64,000 nucleotides of DNA from Aquimarina sp040786285 (lineage in GTDB: Bacteria > Bacteroidota > Bacteroidia > Flavobacteriales > Flavobacteriaceae). The stretch lies in contig NZ_JBFMKQ010000003.1 of the NCBI RefSeq assembly GCF_040786285.1, positions 124,001 to 188,000 on the forward strand, in the 5' to 3' direction. Position numbers and translations under genes: made by a program. A model generated the notes under the pieces. The model was not told the DNA's origin and searched no databases. It saw only the letters and a program-made list of their open reading frames with translations. This document shows positions 45,269 to 53,579 of the stretch, one piece after another (the first letter of the stretch is position 1; each line of letters starts with the position of its first letter).

Positions 45269-46483
45269 ATGAATTTCGAATATTCAGAAAAAATAATATC
45301 ACTTCAAGAGAAACTCAATGCCTTTTTTGAAGAACATATTCTCCCTGTTGAAGAAGAAGTGGGTGCTTTTAATTATAATCCTGATAATCGATGGAAACGT
45401 TGGCCAGGAATGGAAGCACTTAAAGAAAAAGCAAAAGCAGCTGGGTTGTGGAATCTTTTTTTACCTAAAAGTTACGGGGATTTGAGCCCGGGATTAACCA
45501 ATTTAGAATATGCTCCTTTAGCAGAGATCATGGGGCGTGTATTATGGTCTTCTGAAGTGTTTAATTGTAATGCTCCAGATACCGGAAATATGGAGGTATT
45601 GGCAAAATATGGTTCTACAGCACATAAAAAACAGTGGTTAGAACCCTTAATGAAAGGAGAAATTCGATCTGCTTTTTTAATGACAGAACCCCAGGTGGCT
45701 TCTTCAGATGCTACAAATATTGAAACTTCGATTGTATTAGACGGTGATGATTATGTAATCAATGGCCGTAAATGGTGGTCTTCGGGAGGGATGGATCCGC
45801 ATTGCAAGATTGCCATTGTAATGGGTAAAACAGATCCAAATGCGCATAGACATCAACAACAAAGTATGGTTTTGGTTCCTATGGATACGCCAGGGTTAAA
45901 AATTATAAGACCATTATCTGTTTTTGGATTTTATGACTCTCCAGAGGGACATGCCGAAATTGTATTAGATAATGTTCGTGTACCTAAAGAAAATTTAATA
46001 TTGGGAGAAGGCCGAGGTTTCGAGATTGCCCAAGGCCGCTTAGGCCCTGGACGGATTCATCATTGTATGCGATTGATCGGAATGGCACAACGCTCATTAG
46101 AGTTGATGTCAAAAAGAGCTTCAGAACGTATAGCTTTTGGTAAAACCTTTAAGGATTATAGTAGTATCCGTCAGGAAATTGCCCTTTCACAATGCGAAAT
46201 CGAACAAGCAAGGTTGTTAACACTTTCTGCAGCAGATAAGATGGATAAAGAGGGTAACAAAACATCAAAAGACCTTATTGCAATGATTAAAATTGTAGCT
46301 CCTAATATGGCACTAAAAGTGATTGATCGAGCGATGCAAATTCATGGAGGTAAAGGCGTGGGGCCAGATACCCCATTAGCGCACTTCTTTGTTGCAGCTC
46401 GGATGCTTCGATTGGCAGATGGGCCCGATGAAGTACATATGTACCAGTTAGGTAAAAGTGTGATTCATAAACATGCGCAATAG
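45269..46483 (+). CDS. Acyl-CoA dehydrogenase, ACAD10/11 type
   Basis: The 404-residue protein starts at ATG 45269; an ATG at 45242 overlaps a small CCGC/GCGG hairpin and gives an unlikely N-terminus. Motifs: FLMTEPQVASSDATNIET, GRKWWSSGGMDP, LGPGRIHHCMRLIGMA, RASERIAFGKTF, IHGGKGVGPDTPLAHFF. The HHCMRLIG and MTEPQVASSDATN patterns are typical of the ACAD10/11 branch. In animals that branch is fused to an APH-type kinase, and here the kinase is the next gene (63-bp gap). It probably processes a phosphorylated 4-hydroxyacyl-CoA; that step is inferred. Confidence 0.9.
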   Translation: MNFEYSEKIISLQEKLNAFFEEHILPVEEEVGAFNYNPDNRWKRWPGMEALKEKAKAAGLWNLFLPKSYGDLSPGLTNLEYAPLAEIMGRVLWSSEVFNCNAPDTGNMEVLAKYGSTAHKKQWLEPLMKGEIRSAFLMTEPQVASSDATNIETSIVLDGDDYVINGRKWWSSGGMDPHCKIAIVMGKTDPNAHRHQQQSMVLVPMDTPGLKIIRPLSVFGFYDSPEGHAEIVLDNVRVPKENLILGEGRGFEIAQGRLGPGRIHHCMRLIGMAQRSLELMSKRASERIAFGKTFKDYSSIRQEIALSQCEIEQARLLTLSAADKMDKEGNKTSKDLIAMIKIVAPNMALKVIDRAMQIHGGKGVGPDTPLAHFFVAARMLRLADGPDEVHMYQLGKSVIHKHAQ

Positions 46484-46546
46484 TTAGTGATTTTATTGAA
46501 GTAGTAAGAAGGAAGTTTATTACCAATTTGATATATAAACAAAACC

Positions 46547-47620
46547 ATGCAAAACGTACGCAAAGGAGAAGAATTAAACGAAAAAACATTGAAATCCTTC
46601 TTGAAAAAAGAAGGACTTATTAATAATGATCAAAGTGATTGGAGTGTAACTCAGTTTACTCATGGGTATTCCAACCTCACATATTTATTAGAAATAGAAA
46701 ACAAAGAATATGTACTACGCAGACCCCCTTTTGGAGCCATAAAAAGAGGGCATGATATGGGACGCGAGTTTAAAGTACAATCCGGGATATATAGTGCTTT
46801 TCCGAAAGTACCAAAAATGTTTGCCTACACAGAAGACAAAGATGTTTTGGGATGTCCTTTTTACATTATGGAAAAAGTTGACGGAATCATTCTTAATGTG
46901 CATGAAGCTAAAAAAAGAAATATCCCTGCAGATGATTTTAAAACCATTGCAGATTCATGGCTGGATACTTTTGTAGAACTCCATAATGTGGATTACCAGG
47001 CGGCAGGATTATCTGATTTAGGAAAACCCGAAGGATATGTTGAAAGACAAGTGCTTAATTGGGGTAAACAATATCTAAAAGCGGCTACAGAAGATGTACC
47101 CGCCGCAGAGAAGGTGATGAAATGGATGGAAGAGAATCAACCCAAAGAATATCGACATAGTTTAGTACATAATGATTTTAAATATGATAATGTAGTTTTT
47201 AAAGATGATAATGTAGTTTTTAAAGATGATACCTGGAAAGAAGTTGTGGCGGTATTGGATTGGGAAATGGCCACCTTGGGAGATCCATTGATGGATTTAG
47301 GAACTTCTCTAGGATATTGGACCATGGCAAGTGATCATCCATTTGTACAACAAGGTATTCCTTCACCTACAATTATGGATGGTAACCCCAGTAGAAGTGA
47401 GATCGTAGAACGCTATACCCAAAAAAGTGGAAGAGAAGTAAATCATTTAGTGTTTTATTATGCATTTGGGTTGTTTAAGATCGCGGTAATTGCTCAACAG
47501 ATTTATTATCGATATAGTAAAGGCCTTACGACAGATCCTCGATTTGCGCAATTAAATAAAGCTGCAGAATTGCTTTGTAATTTGGCACTACAAGCTATTC
47601 AGAAAAATAAAATAGATTGA
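46547..47620 (+). CDS. APH-type phosphotransferase (ACAD10/LvaA-like kinase)
   Basis: The 357-residue protein kinase-like enzyme has FTHGYSNLTYLLE (nucleotide loop), YVLRRPP (Lys/Arg strand), the catalytic loop HSLVHNDFKYDNVVF and the metal-binding VLDWEMATLGDPLMDLG. It matches the kinase half of ACAD10/11 and LvaA. Family knowledge: these phosphorylate the 4-hydroxy group of 4-hydroxyacyl-CoA with ATP so the partner dehydrogenase can remove it. The gene has a 21-bp in-frame tandem duplication right after the catalytic loop (DNVVFKD twice), lengthening the strand before DWE by seven residues; whether it is still active is unclear. Confidence 0.9.
   Translation: MQNVRKGEELNEKTLKSFLKKEGLINNDQSDWSVTQFTHGYSNLTYLLEIENKEYVLRRPPFGAIKRGHDMGREFKVQSGIYSAFPKVPKMFAYTEDKDVLGCPFYIMEKVDGIILNVHEAKKRNIPADDFKTIADSWLDTFVELHNVDYQAAGLSDLGKPEGYVERQVLNWGKQYLKAATEDVPAAEKVMKWMEENQPKEYRHSLVHNDFKYDNVVFKDDNVVFKDDTWKEVVAVLDWEMATLGDPLMDLGTSLGYWTMASDHPFVQQGIPSPTIMDGNPSRSEIVERYTQKSGREVNHLVFYYAFGLFKIAVIAQQIYYRYSKGLTTDPRFAQLNKAAELLCNLALQAIQKNKID
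47186..47227 (+). repeat. Perfect 21-bp tandem duplication inside the kinase gene
   Basis: Two identical 21-bp units, 47186-47206 and 47207-47227, each begin GATAATGTAG and end TTTAAAGAT. Being a multiple of three, the copy adds seven residues without shifting the frame. Perfect identity suggests a recent slippage event. Confidence 0.9.
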
Positions 47621-47691
47621 TATAAATTAATTAGTCTTAGGGTTTTCCAAAATCTTTAAGGTTGGTTTTAGAAGTACATTAAAAATATTAA

Positions 47692-48327
47692 ATGGATTAT
47701 TTAGCTGCTACAGAGTATTTCGATTATGAAACTGATGAAATTCAGAAAATCGTAAAAGAATTTAAGACGGATAGGTTAACGGATAAAGAAAAAGCTGAGC
47801 AATTATACCTTAAAATAAGGGATGAATGGAAGTATGATCCTTATACCATAAGCCTTTTAAAAGAAGCTTATAAAGCAAGTTATGTAGCTAAAAAGACGAC
47901 AGGTCATTGTGTGGATAAGTCTATTCTTTTAATTGCTTGTTTAAGAGCAGTTGGAATCCCGGCAAGAATTCATTTAGCAAAGGTAAAAAACCATATCGCT
48001 GTAGAACGATTGACAGAAAAATTTGGAACTAATGAGCTCACTCCACATGGAATGATTAACGTTTATTTAAATGGTAAATGGCTTAAAGCATCCCCGGCTT
48101 TTAATGCGTCTTTGTGTAAAATGTGTAATGTGGCGCCTTTAGAGTTTGATGGAGAAAACGATTCCATTCTTCAGGAGTTTAATAATGAAGGGAATGTTTT
48201 TATGGAATACCTTGAGGATTATGGGCATTTTGAAGATGTTCCCGTTGATTTTATGTTGAATAACATGAAGGAACATTATCCGGAAATTATTAGTTTATCA
48301 AAGGATGCTGATGTAATCAAGTTGTAA
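47692..48327 (+). CDS. Transglutaminase-like protein
   Basis: The 211-residue cytoplasmic protein (no signal peptide) has a transglutaminase-like core. The nucleophile is Cys in TTGHCVDKSILLIACLRAVGIPARIHLAKV (residues about 70-99), and His is in LTPHGMINVYLNGKWLKASPAFN. The usual third Asp appears replaced by Ser-Pro-Ala-Phe-Asn. This fold covers proteases, cross-linkers and amide hydrolases. It lies 71 bp after the APH kinase and 29 bp before a DUF1330 gene. Its role in the acyl-CoA cluster is unclear. Confidence 0.8.
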   Translation: MDYLAATEYFDYETDEIQKIVKEFKTDRLTDKEKAEQLYLKIRDEWKYDPYTISLLKEAYKASYVAKKTTGHCVDKSILLIACLRAVGIPARIHLAKVKNHIAVERLTEKFGTNELTPHGMINVYLNGKWLKASPAFNASLCKMCNVAPLEFDGENDSILQEFNNEGNVFMEYLEDYGHFEDVPVDFMLNNMKEHYPEIISLSKDADVIKL

Positions 48328-48356
48328 ATAGTGTAACTAAAACTAAAAAATCACAC

Positions 48357-48743
48357 ATGGATCATAAACATATAGAAGTTACCCCAGAACAATTTCAAGA
48401 GTTTTCAACCTTACCCTTAGAAGGGGCTTTTCAGATGTTGAATCTTTTAAAGTTTAAGACTAAGGTAGAAGATGCAGATATAACGGGTGCTCAGGCTTAC
48501 GGTCAGTATATGCAAGCTGTACTGCCATTTTTTCAAGCTTCAAAAGCCAAAATTATTTATCAAGGAAAACCAATGTTTACTCTTATTGGTCCAGAAAAGA
48601 ATTTAGAATGGGATAAGGTACTGATTGTAGAGTATGCGAGTAAAAAAGATTTTTTAGGCATGATCACTTCTGAAGGGTATCCTGCAAAAATGCGTAGTCG
48701 TGCTCTGCAAGACTCGAGATTAATAGTATGTACAGCTAAATAA
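48357..48743 (+). CDS. DUF1330-type small protein
   Basis: The 128-residue protein has a dimeric alpha/beta-barrel-like (ferredoxin-type) fold: FQMLNLLKFK early, AYGQYMQAVLPFFQASKAKIIYQGKP in the middle, VLIVEYASKKDFLGMI, and a closing SRLIVCTAK. This is the DUF1330/monooxygenase-like shape. Function is unknown; such domains often bind small aromatic or acyl compounds. It is sandwiched between the transglutaminase-like gene and an SDR (10-bp gap). Confidence 0.7.
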   Translation: MDHKHIEVTPEQFQEFSTLPLEGAFQMLNLLKFKTKVEDADITGAQAYGQYMQAVLPFFQASKAKIIYQGKPMFTLIGPEKNLEWDKVLIVEYASKKDFLGMITSEGYPAKMRSRALQDSRLIVCTAK

Positions 48744-48753
48744 AACTTAATAT

Positions 48754-49509
48754 ATGCAAGTAAAAGATAAAGTAGTAATAGTAACCGGTGCCGGTTCTGG
48801 GATTGGTGCCGCCACGGCCAAGCATTTTGCAAAACATCAAGCCAAAGTTGTGGTTTCGGATATTAGAGAAGAAAAAGCACAAAAAATAGCAGATGAAATT
48901 AAGGCTTCAGGAGGCGAGAGTACTGTAATTACTGCTAATGTTGCTAAGTATGATGAGGTAGAGCAACTCATAGCCAAAACAGTTGAGCAGTTTGGGAGAT
49001 TAGATGTTATAGTTAATAATGCCGGAATTGGCCCTAGAAATATGGCTAAAACAGGGGAATATACTTTAGAAGATTGGGATAGTGTTATTGCAGTCAATCA
49101 GACCGGCGTTTTTTATTGCATGAAATTAGCATTGCAGCAAATGATGAAACAAGGCGGTGGAAATATAGTAAATATTGCTTCCCTGGCAGGTCTTAAAGCT
49201 TCATTAAATAATTTGTCTTATAGTGCAAGTAAGTTTGCTGTAGTTGGGATGACAAAGTCTGCTGCTTTAGAATATGCTAGCAAAAATATACGTATCAATG
49301 CGGTGTGTCCCGGGTATACAGAGTCTGCTTTATTGGATAAATTGTTATCAGTACGGCCAGATATGGATCAAATGCTTAAAAGTGTGATTCCTATGAAACG
49401 ATACGGGCTGGCAGAAGAGATTGCAGAAGCTGTGGTTTGGCTTGCTTCAGATGACACAAAGTTTATAACAGGCCAGACTATTACATTAGATGGAGGTACA
49501 TCTTTATAA
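48754..49509 (+). CDS. Short-chain dehydrogenase/reductase
   Basis: The 251-residue SDR has TGAGSGIGAA (residues 11-20), VSDIREEKA at the cofactor-specificity position (Asp suggests NAD+), NNAGIG, IVNIASLAGLKAS and YSASK, and ends GQTITLDGGTSL. It likely oxidises a hydroxyacyl-CoA or alcohol in this cluster. It differs clearly from the two other SDRs here, so they are not recent copies. It follows DUF1330 by 10 bp and precedes the first MDR gene by 46 bp. Confidence 0.88.
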   Translation: MQVKDKVVIVTGAGSGIGAATAKHFAKHQAKVVVSDIREEKAQKIADEIKASGGESTVITANVAKYDEVEQLIAKTVEQFGRLDVIVNNAGIGPRNMAKTGEYTLEDWDSVIAVNQTGVFYCMKLALQQMMKQGGGNIVNIASLAGLKASLNNLSYSASKFAVVGMTKSAALEYASKNIRINAVCPGYTESALLDKLLSVRPDMDQMLKSVIPMKRYGLAEEIAEAVVWLASDDTKFITGQTITLDGGTSL

Positions 49510-49555
49510 AATTATATACATACAAATACGATAATAAATTAAAATAAATTAACCA

Positions 49556-50560
49556 ATGAATAAGCAACTAATATTTAAAAAACGTCCGGTTGGACTGCCT
49601 GAAACTGATACTTGGGAACTTCAAGATAATCCAATCCCAGAACCTAAGGAAGGAGAAGTTCTAGTACAACAACATTATATATCATTGGATCCCGCTATGC
49701 GTGGCTGGATGAACGAAGGTAAGTCATACATAGAACCTGTTCAGGTTAATGATGTAATGCGTGCCGGATCGGTTGGGAAAGTGATCAAATCCAATAATCA
49801 TCCAAAATATAAAGAAGGAGATTACCTTACAGGTTGGGGTGGTGTTCAGCAATACGCTGTAACTAATGGGGATAATTGGTATCAAATTGACCCAAGCTTA
49901 GCTCCATTGCCAATGTATATCGGTACGTTAGGGATGCCTGGAATGACAGCATATTTTGGGATTTTGGAAGTCGGAAAAATAAAAGAAGGAGATACCGTTC
50001 TAGTATCGGGTGCAGCAGGTGCGGTAGGTAGTGTTGTTGGGCAAATTGCCAAAATAAAAGGTTGCCGAGTAATCGGAATTGCCGGTGGAGCTGATAAATG
50101 TAAATACGTAGTAGATCAATTAGGATTTGATGGGGCGATCGATTATAAATCAGAAAATATTCATGAAGGGTTAAAACGAGAATGCCCAAAAGGTATCGAT
50201 GTGTATTTTGATAACGTAGGTGGAGAAATTCTTGATGCTGCTTTAGCTAGATTGCGCATGCATGCACGTATAGTTGTCTGTGGAGCGATCTCACAGTATA
50301 ATAACAAAGTGGCTATAAAAGGACCAAGTAACTATTTATCTTTATTAGTAAATCGAGCTTCAATGCAAGGGATGGTAGTGATGGATTATGCTAAAGACTA
50401 CGGTAAGGCAGCCATGGAAATGGGTGGCTGGATGGCCCAAGGAAAACTAAAAAGTAAAGAAGATATTTATGAAGGAATAGAAAATTTTCATGAAACTTTT
50501 TTACGATTATTCTCTGGAGATAAAATGGGGAAACTTGTGTTAAAAGTAATTGATGACTAA
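49556..50560 (+). CDS. Zinc-independent NADP-dependent oxidoreductase (MDR, LTB4DH/prostaglandin-reductase type)
   Basis: The 334-residue enzyme opens with QLIFKKRPVGLPETDTWEL and has the LTB4DH-group markers SLDPAMRGWMNEGKSYIEPVQV, LGMPGMTAYFG, VLVSGAAGAVGSVVGQIAKIKGCRVIG (NADP loop) and DVYFDNVGGEILDAAL. No zinc ligands are seen. These reduce the C=C bond of alpha,beta-unsaturated ketones, aldehydes or acyl compounds with NADPH. It belongs to the acyl-CoA cluster. A worn intergenic repeat follows its stop. Confidence 0.9.
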   Translation: MNKQLIFKKRPVGLPETDTWELQDNPIPEPKEGEVLVQQHYISLDPAMRGWMNEGKSYIEPVQVNDVMRAGSVGKVIKSNNHPKYKEGDYLTGWGGVQQYAVTNGDNWYQIDPSLAPLPMYIGTLGMPGMTAYFGILEVGKIKEGDTVLVSGAAGAVGSVVGQIAKIKGCRVIGIAGGADKCKYVVDQLGFDGAIDYKSENIHEGLKRECPKGIDVYFDNVGGEILDAALARLRMHARIVVCGAISQYNNKVAIKGPSNYLSLLVNRASMQGMVVMDYAKDYGKAAMEMGGWMAQGKLKSKEDIYEGIENFHETFLRLFSGDKMGKLVLKVIDD

Positions 50561-50564
50561 AAAG

Positions 50565-50676
50565 CGTCAGTTCGAGTGGTTTTTTGTAACAAAGTGAAGA
50601 AAAACTGTATCGAGAACCGCTTTTTATTCAAATTCTTATTCTCGATACATCCCGATTACCATCGGACACTCGAATT
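50565..50676. repeat. Flavobacterial intergenic inverted repeat, copy 1
   Basis: The outer arms are TTCGAGTG (50571-50578) and CACTCGAA (50667-50674); the inner arms TGTATCGAGAA (50606-50616) and TTCTCGATACA (50639-50649). All pairs are perfect and nested. It begins GTCAGTTCGAGTG, a form I know as a common flavobacterial intergenic palindrome (MITE-like). It lies between two MDR genes. Confidence 0.75.
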
Positions 50677-50723
50677 AACGAATTTAAATAAAAGGAATTT
50701 GAACAATCTTAAACCTAAATACT

Positions 50724-51701
50724 GTGAAAGCAATAGTATGCAAAAAATTTGGACCGCCTTCAAGTCTTTCGCTTGAAGACATAAAAAACCCTGAGCCTAA
50801 AGAAAATGAGGTTTTGGTTGAAGTAAAAGCTTGTGGGGTTAATTTTCCCGATACATTAATAATACAAGGATTGTATCAGTTTAAGCCAGAATTGCCTTTT
50901 ACTCCTGGTAGCGATATAGCAGGAGTAGTTAAAGAAGTGGGAGAGAGAATCTCTCACCTGAAACCAGGGGATGAGGTTTTTGGATTTGTGATGCATGGTG
51001 GTTATGCAGAAGAGGTGATCGTACCAGGTAATGCCTGTTTTAAAAAACCTCCAATGATGAATTACCCAATAGCGGCATCTTTTATGATGGCCTATGGTAC
51101 TTCATATCATGCACTTAAGGATAGAGCTAGACTTAAAGAAGAAGAAACGCTTTTGGTCTTAGGAGCTTCTGGTGGAGTAGGGTTGGCCGCTGTAGAATTA
51201 GGTAAACTTATGGGAGCAAAGGTAATTGCAGCTGCTTCTACCGATGAAAAACTACAATTATGTAAAGAATTTGGTGCCGATGAGGTGATTAATTATTCTA
51301 CAGAGGATTTAAAATCAAGGATCAAAGAACTTACCGACGGAAAAGGAGTGGATGTGGTTTATGATCCGGTAGGCGGAGATTATTCTGAAGCAGCTATTCG
51401 TGGTATGGCTTGGGAAGGTCGTTACCTGGTGGTAGGTTTTGCAGCGGGAGATATTCCTAAGATTCCACTTAATCTGGCTTTGCTAAAAGGTTGCGCGATT
51501 GTAGGAGTTTTTTGGGGGAGTTTTGCAATGAAAACACCTAAAAAGAATATGCAAAATACAATGGAACTAATGCAGTGGTATGGTGCAGGCAAGCTAAAAC
51601 CACATATTCATAAAATATATCCTCTTAAAGATGCATCAAAAGCTCTCGAAGAAATGATGCAACGCAAGGTGAGAGGTAAAGTAGTTATTGAATGTTCTTA
51701 A
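50724..51701 (+). CDS. NADPH:quinone oxidoreductase-type MDR protein
   Basis: The 325-residue protein starts with GTG (MKAIVCKKFGPP, the family's usual opening). It shows GVNFPDTLIIQG, PGSDIAGVVKEVGE, LVLGASGGVGLAAVELGKLMGAKVIAAAS (cofactor loop) and DVVYDPVGGDYSEAAIRGMAWEGR. No zinc ligands are seen. It reduces quinones or enoyl groups with NADPH. It is the second MDR in a row, separated from the first by the intergenic repeat, and is followed by a further, decayed copy of that repeat. Confidence 0.88.
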   Translation: MKAIVCKKFGPPSSLSLEDIKNPEPKENEVLVEVKACGVNFPDTLIIQGLYQFKPELPFTPGSDIAGVVKEVGERISHLKPGDEVFGFVMHGGYAEEVIVPGNACFKKPPMMNYPIAASFMMAYGTSYHALKDRARLKEEETLLVLGASGGVGLAAVELGKLMGAKVIAAASTDEKLQLCKEFGADEVINYSTEDLKSRIKELTDGKGVDVVYDPVGGDYSEAAIRGMAWEGRYLVVGFAAGDIPKIPLNLALLKGCAIVGVFWGSFAMKTPKKNMQNTMELMQWYGAGKLKPHIHKIYPLKDASKALEEMMQRKVRGKVVIECS

Positions 51702-51716
51702 TATGAACATCTTTCG

Positions 51717-51860
51717 TGTCAGTTTGAGTATTTGGGTGTAATGTAATGGAGACAAAATGTATCGAGAACTATTTACTATCGAAACATGAATTCATAATAT
51801 AGTATTAATTACATCTTGATACACCATTCCTTAGGTCATGGTAGTCGATGTGACGGATGT
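51717..51860. repeat. Flavobacterial intergenic inverted repeat, worn copy 2
   Basis: It opens GTGTCAGTTTGAGT (51717-51730), carries AATGTATCGAGAAC (about 51756-51769), and a degenerate return arm CTTGATACA (51815-51823). The order and spacing follow copy 1, but the arms no longer pair perfectly. Confidence 0.5.
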
Positions 51861-51907
51861 ACTAAATAGATAAATTTTATATATCAACATAATAAACCAA
51901 CAAATAC

Positions 51908-52645
51908 ATGAGATTAAAAGATAAAGTTGCTATTGTTACTGGTGGAGCCAGAGGAATAGGGAAAGCTGTTTCTGAATTGTTTGCCAAAGAAGGGGCAACC
52001 GTAATTATATGGGATTTATTGGATGATGGTGAGAGTATTGCCCAAAAGATTGTCGAAGCTGGGAACATTGCAGAATTCACTAAAATTTCGGTAACAGATA
52101 AAGAGGCGATAGAAGCAGAAGCGGAAAGAATTTATAAGAAATATAGCAAAATAGATATTTTGATTAATAATGCCGGTATAACTAAAGATAGAACACTTCA
52201 TAAGATGAGTGAGGCAGAATGGGATGCGGTGATTGATGTAAATTTAAAAGGAGTGTTTTTGTGCACCCAAGTAGTTTCTAAATATATGAAAGAGAAAGGG
52301 TATGGACGAATTGTTTCTGCAGCATCTAATGTAGGGTTACGTGGTAATTTTGGACAAACTAATTATGCTGCAACAAAAGCAGGTGTAATTGCTATGTCTA
52401 AAACCTGGACTATGGAGTTAGGTAAGTATGGTATTACGGCCAATGCATTGGCTCCTGGTTTCACTCTTACCGAAATGACAGAGGAAATTCCTAAGGAGCA
52501 TCTAGAGGGGATTAAAAAACAAATACCGCTTCAAAAAGCTGCTGTACCAATGGATATAGCATATGGATATTTGTATCTAGCTTCTGATGAGGCTTCTTAT
52601 GTCTCTGGAATTTGTTTAACCATAGATGGAGGTATATCAAGATAA
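51908..52645 (+). CDS. FabG-like 3-oxoacyl reductase (SDR)
   Basis: The 245-residue SDR is close to FabG in length and motifs: TGGARGIGKA (residues 12-21), NNAGITKDRTLHKMSEAEWDAVIDVNLKGVF, the catalytic Ser near IVSAASNVGLRG, YAATKAG, PGFTLTEMT and the ending ICLTIDGGISR. It probably converts 3-hydroxyacyl to 3-oxoacyl thioesters, or the reverse, with NADP(H) or NAD(H). It is 10 bp upstream of the MaoC-type hydratase, a classic pair for (R)-hydroxyacyl chemistry. It begins after the worn intergenic repeat. Confidence 0.9.
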   Translation: MRLKDKVAIVTGGARGIGKAVSELFAKEGATVIIWDLLDDGESIAQKIVEAGNIAEFTKISVTDKEAIEAEAERIYKKYSKIDILINNAGITKDRTLHKMSEAEWDAVIDVNLKGVFLCTQVVSKYMKEKGYGRIVSAASNVGLRGNFGQTNYAATKAGVIAMSKTWTMELGKYGITANALAPGFTLTEMTEEIPKEHLEGIKKQIPLQKAAVPMDIAYGYLYLASDEASYVSGICLTIDGGISR

Positions 52646-52655
52646 ATAACACAGC

Positions 52656-53120
52656 ATGGATCAACTAGTATATAAGAATTTTGAAGCTTTTAGAGCACTT
52701 GAAGGAAAAGAATTGCCTGTGGGAAACTGGATAGTTGTAACCCAGGAAATGATCAATACTTTTGCAGAAGTAACCCAGGATTTTCAGTGGGTGCATGTAG
52801 ATGTAGAGAGAGCTAAAAAAGAATCCCCTTTTAAGAAGACCATCGCTCATGGATTTCTATCTATATCATTGCTTTCAAAAATGTTGATGGACTTGATTAC
52901 GGTAGAGAGTGCGGTTATGGGATTTAATTACGGACTAAATAAAGTACGTTTTCCGCATCCGGTACTTGTTGACAGTCGTTTAAGATTGCATAGCCGTGTC
53001 ACGAAAATTGAAGAATATGCCAATAATGGGTTGAAAATTACATGGGATTGTACCCTAGAAATTGAGAATATTGAAAAGCCAGCTTGTGTTGCCGAGTTCG
53101 TTTCGTTAATGTTTGAATGA
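52656..53120 (+). CDS. MaoC-family (R)-enoyl-CoA hydratase
   Basis: The 154-residue hot-dog-fold protein has the (R)-hydratase motif D-x4-H in VTQDFQWVHVD (residues about 41-51), then KKTIAHGFLSISLLSKM and the dimer strand NYGLNKVRFPHPV. Both catalytic Asp and His are present. It hydrates trans-2-enoyl-CoA to (R)-3-hydroxyacyl-CoA. It closes the acyl-CoA cluster, 10 bp after the FabG-like gene, and faces the cold-shock gene across a shared hairpin terminator. Confidence 0.92.
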   Translation: MDQLVYKNFEAFRALEGKELPVGNWIVVTQEMINTFAEVTQDFQWVHVDVERAKKESPFKKTIAHGFLSISLLSKMLMDLITVESAVMGFNYGLNKVRFPHPVLVDSRLRLHSRVTKIEEYANNGLKITWDCTLEIENIEKPACVAEFVSLMFE

Positions 53121-53129
53121 ATTTGGACC

Positions 53130-53163
53130 ACAAAAAAACCTGTCCTCTAAAAGTGGACAGGTT
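53130..53163 (-). terminator. Terminator of the cold-shock gene (may serve both sides)
   Basis: AACCTGTCC (53137-53145) pairs with GGACAGGTT (53155-53163). Read on the minus strand the stem is followed by seven T, the pattern of a true terminator for the csp gene. On the plus strand no T run follows, so it ends the maoC transcript less well. Confidence 0.8.
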
Positions 53164-53193
53164 GTGTGCTTTAAAAAAATTAAATAGTATATA

Positions 53194-53385
53194 TTAAATT
53201 ACTTTTACATTTACTGCGTTTAATCCTTTTTTACCTTCTTGCAAATCAAATTCGACTGCATCGCCTTCTCTAATCTCATCGATTAATCCAGAGATGTGTA
53301 CAAAATGTTCTTTGTTCGAATCATCTTCAGTGATAAATCCAAAACCTTTGGCATCATTGAAGAACTTTACTGTTCCTTTATTCAT
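53194..53385 (-). CDS. cspA: Cold-shock domain protein
   Basis: The 63-residue single cold-shock domain has RNP1 KGFGFIT (residues 13-19) and RNP2 HFVHIS (27-32). It binds single-stranded RNA and DNA and melts RNA hairpins. Length is normal for the family, and the charged end (KKGLNAVNVKVI) closes the barrel. Its TATCTTTG -7 element lies 30-37 bp upstream and a terminator follows, so it is a separate transcript. Regulation by temperature or growth phase cannot be read here. Confidence 0.95.
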   Translation of the reverse strand: MNKGTVKFFNDAKGFGFITEDDSNKEHFVHISGLIDEIREGDAVEFDLQEGKKGLNAVNVKVI

Positions 53386-53414
53386 TGTTATAATTTAAAT
53401 TAGTTAATAAAAAT

Positions 53415-53422
53415 CAAAGATA
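53415..53422 (-). promoter_or_regulatory. -7 element of the cold-shock gene
   Basis: On the minus strand TATCTTTG fits TAnnTTTG exactly. No -33 TTG is seen at 19 bases. The start codon is 30 bp downstream. Confidence 0.5.
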
Positions 53423-53579
53423 ATGCCAAATATCTAATTGAGCATCATCTAAGTGGTTTTTACATACTTATTAAACACAGATTTTTAGTGTTTATTACTA
53501 GTAAAAGTATAAAAAATATTTAACAATTAAGTTTTTAATTACACTGTATAACAGTTTTTTTAAAATTGTTAAAATCTAT

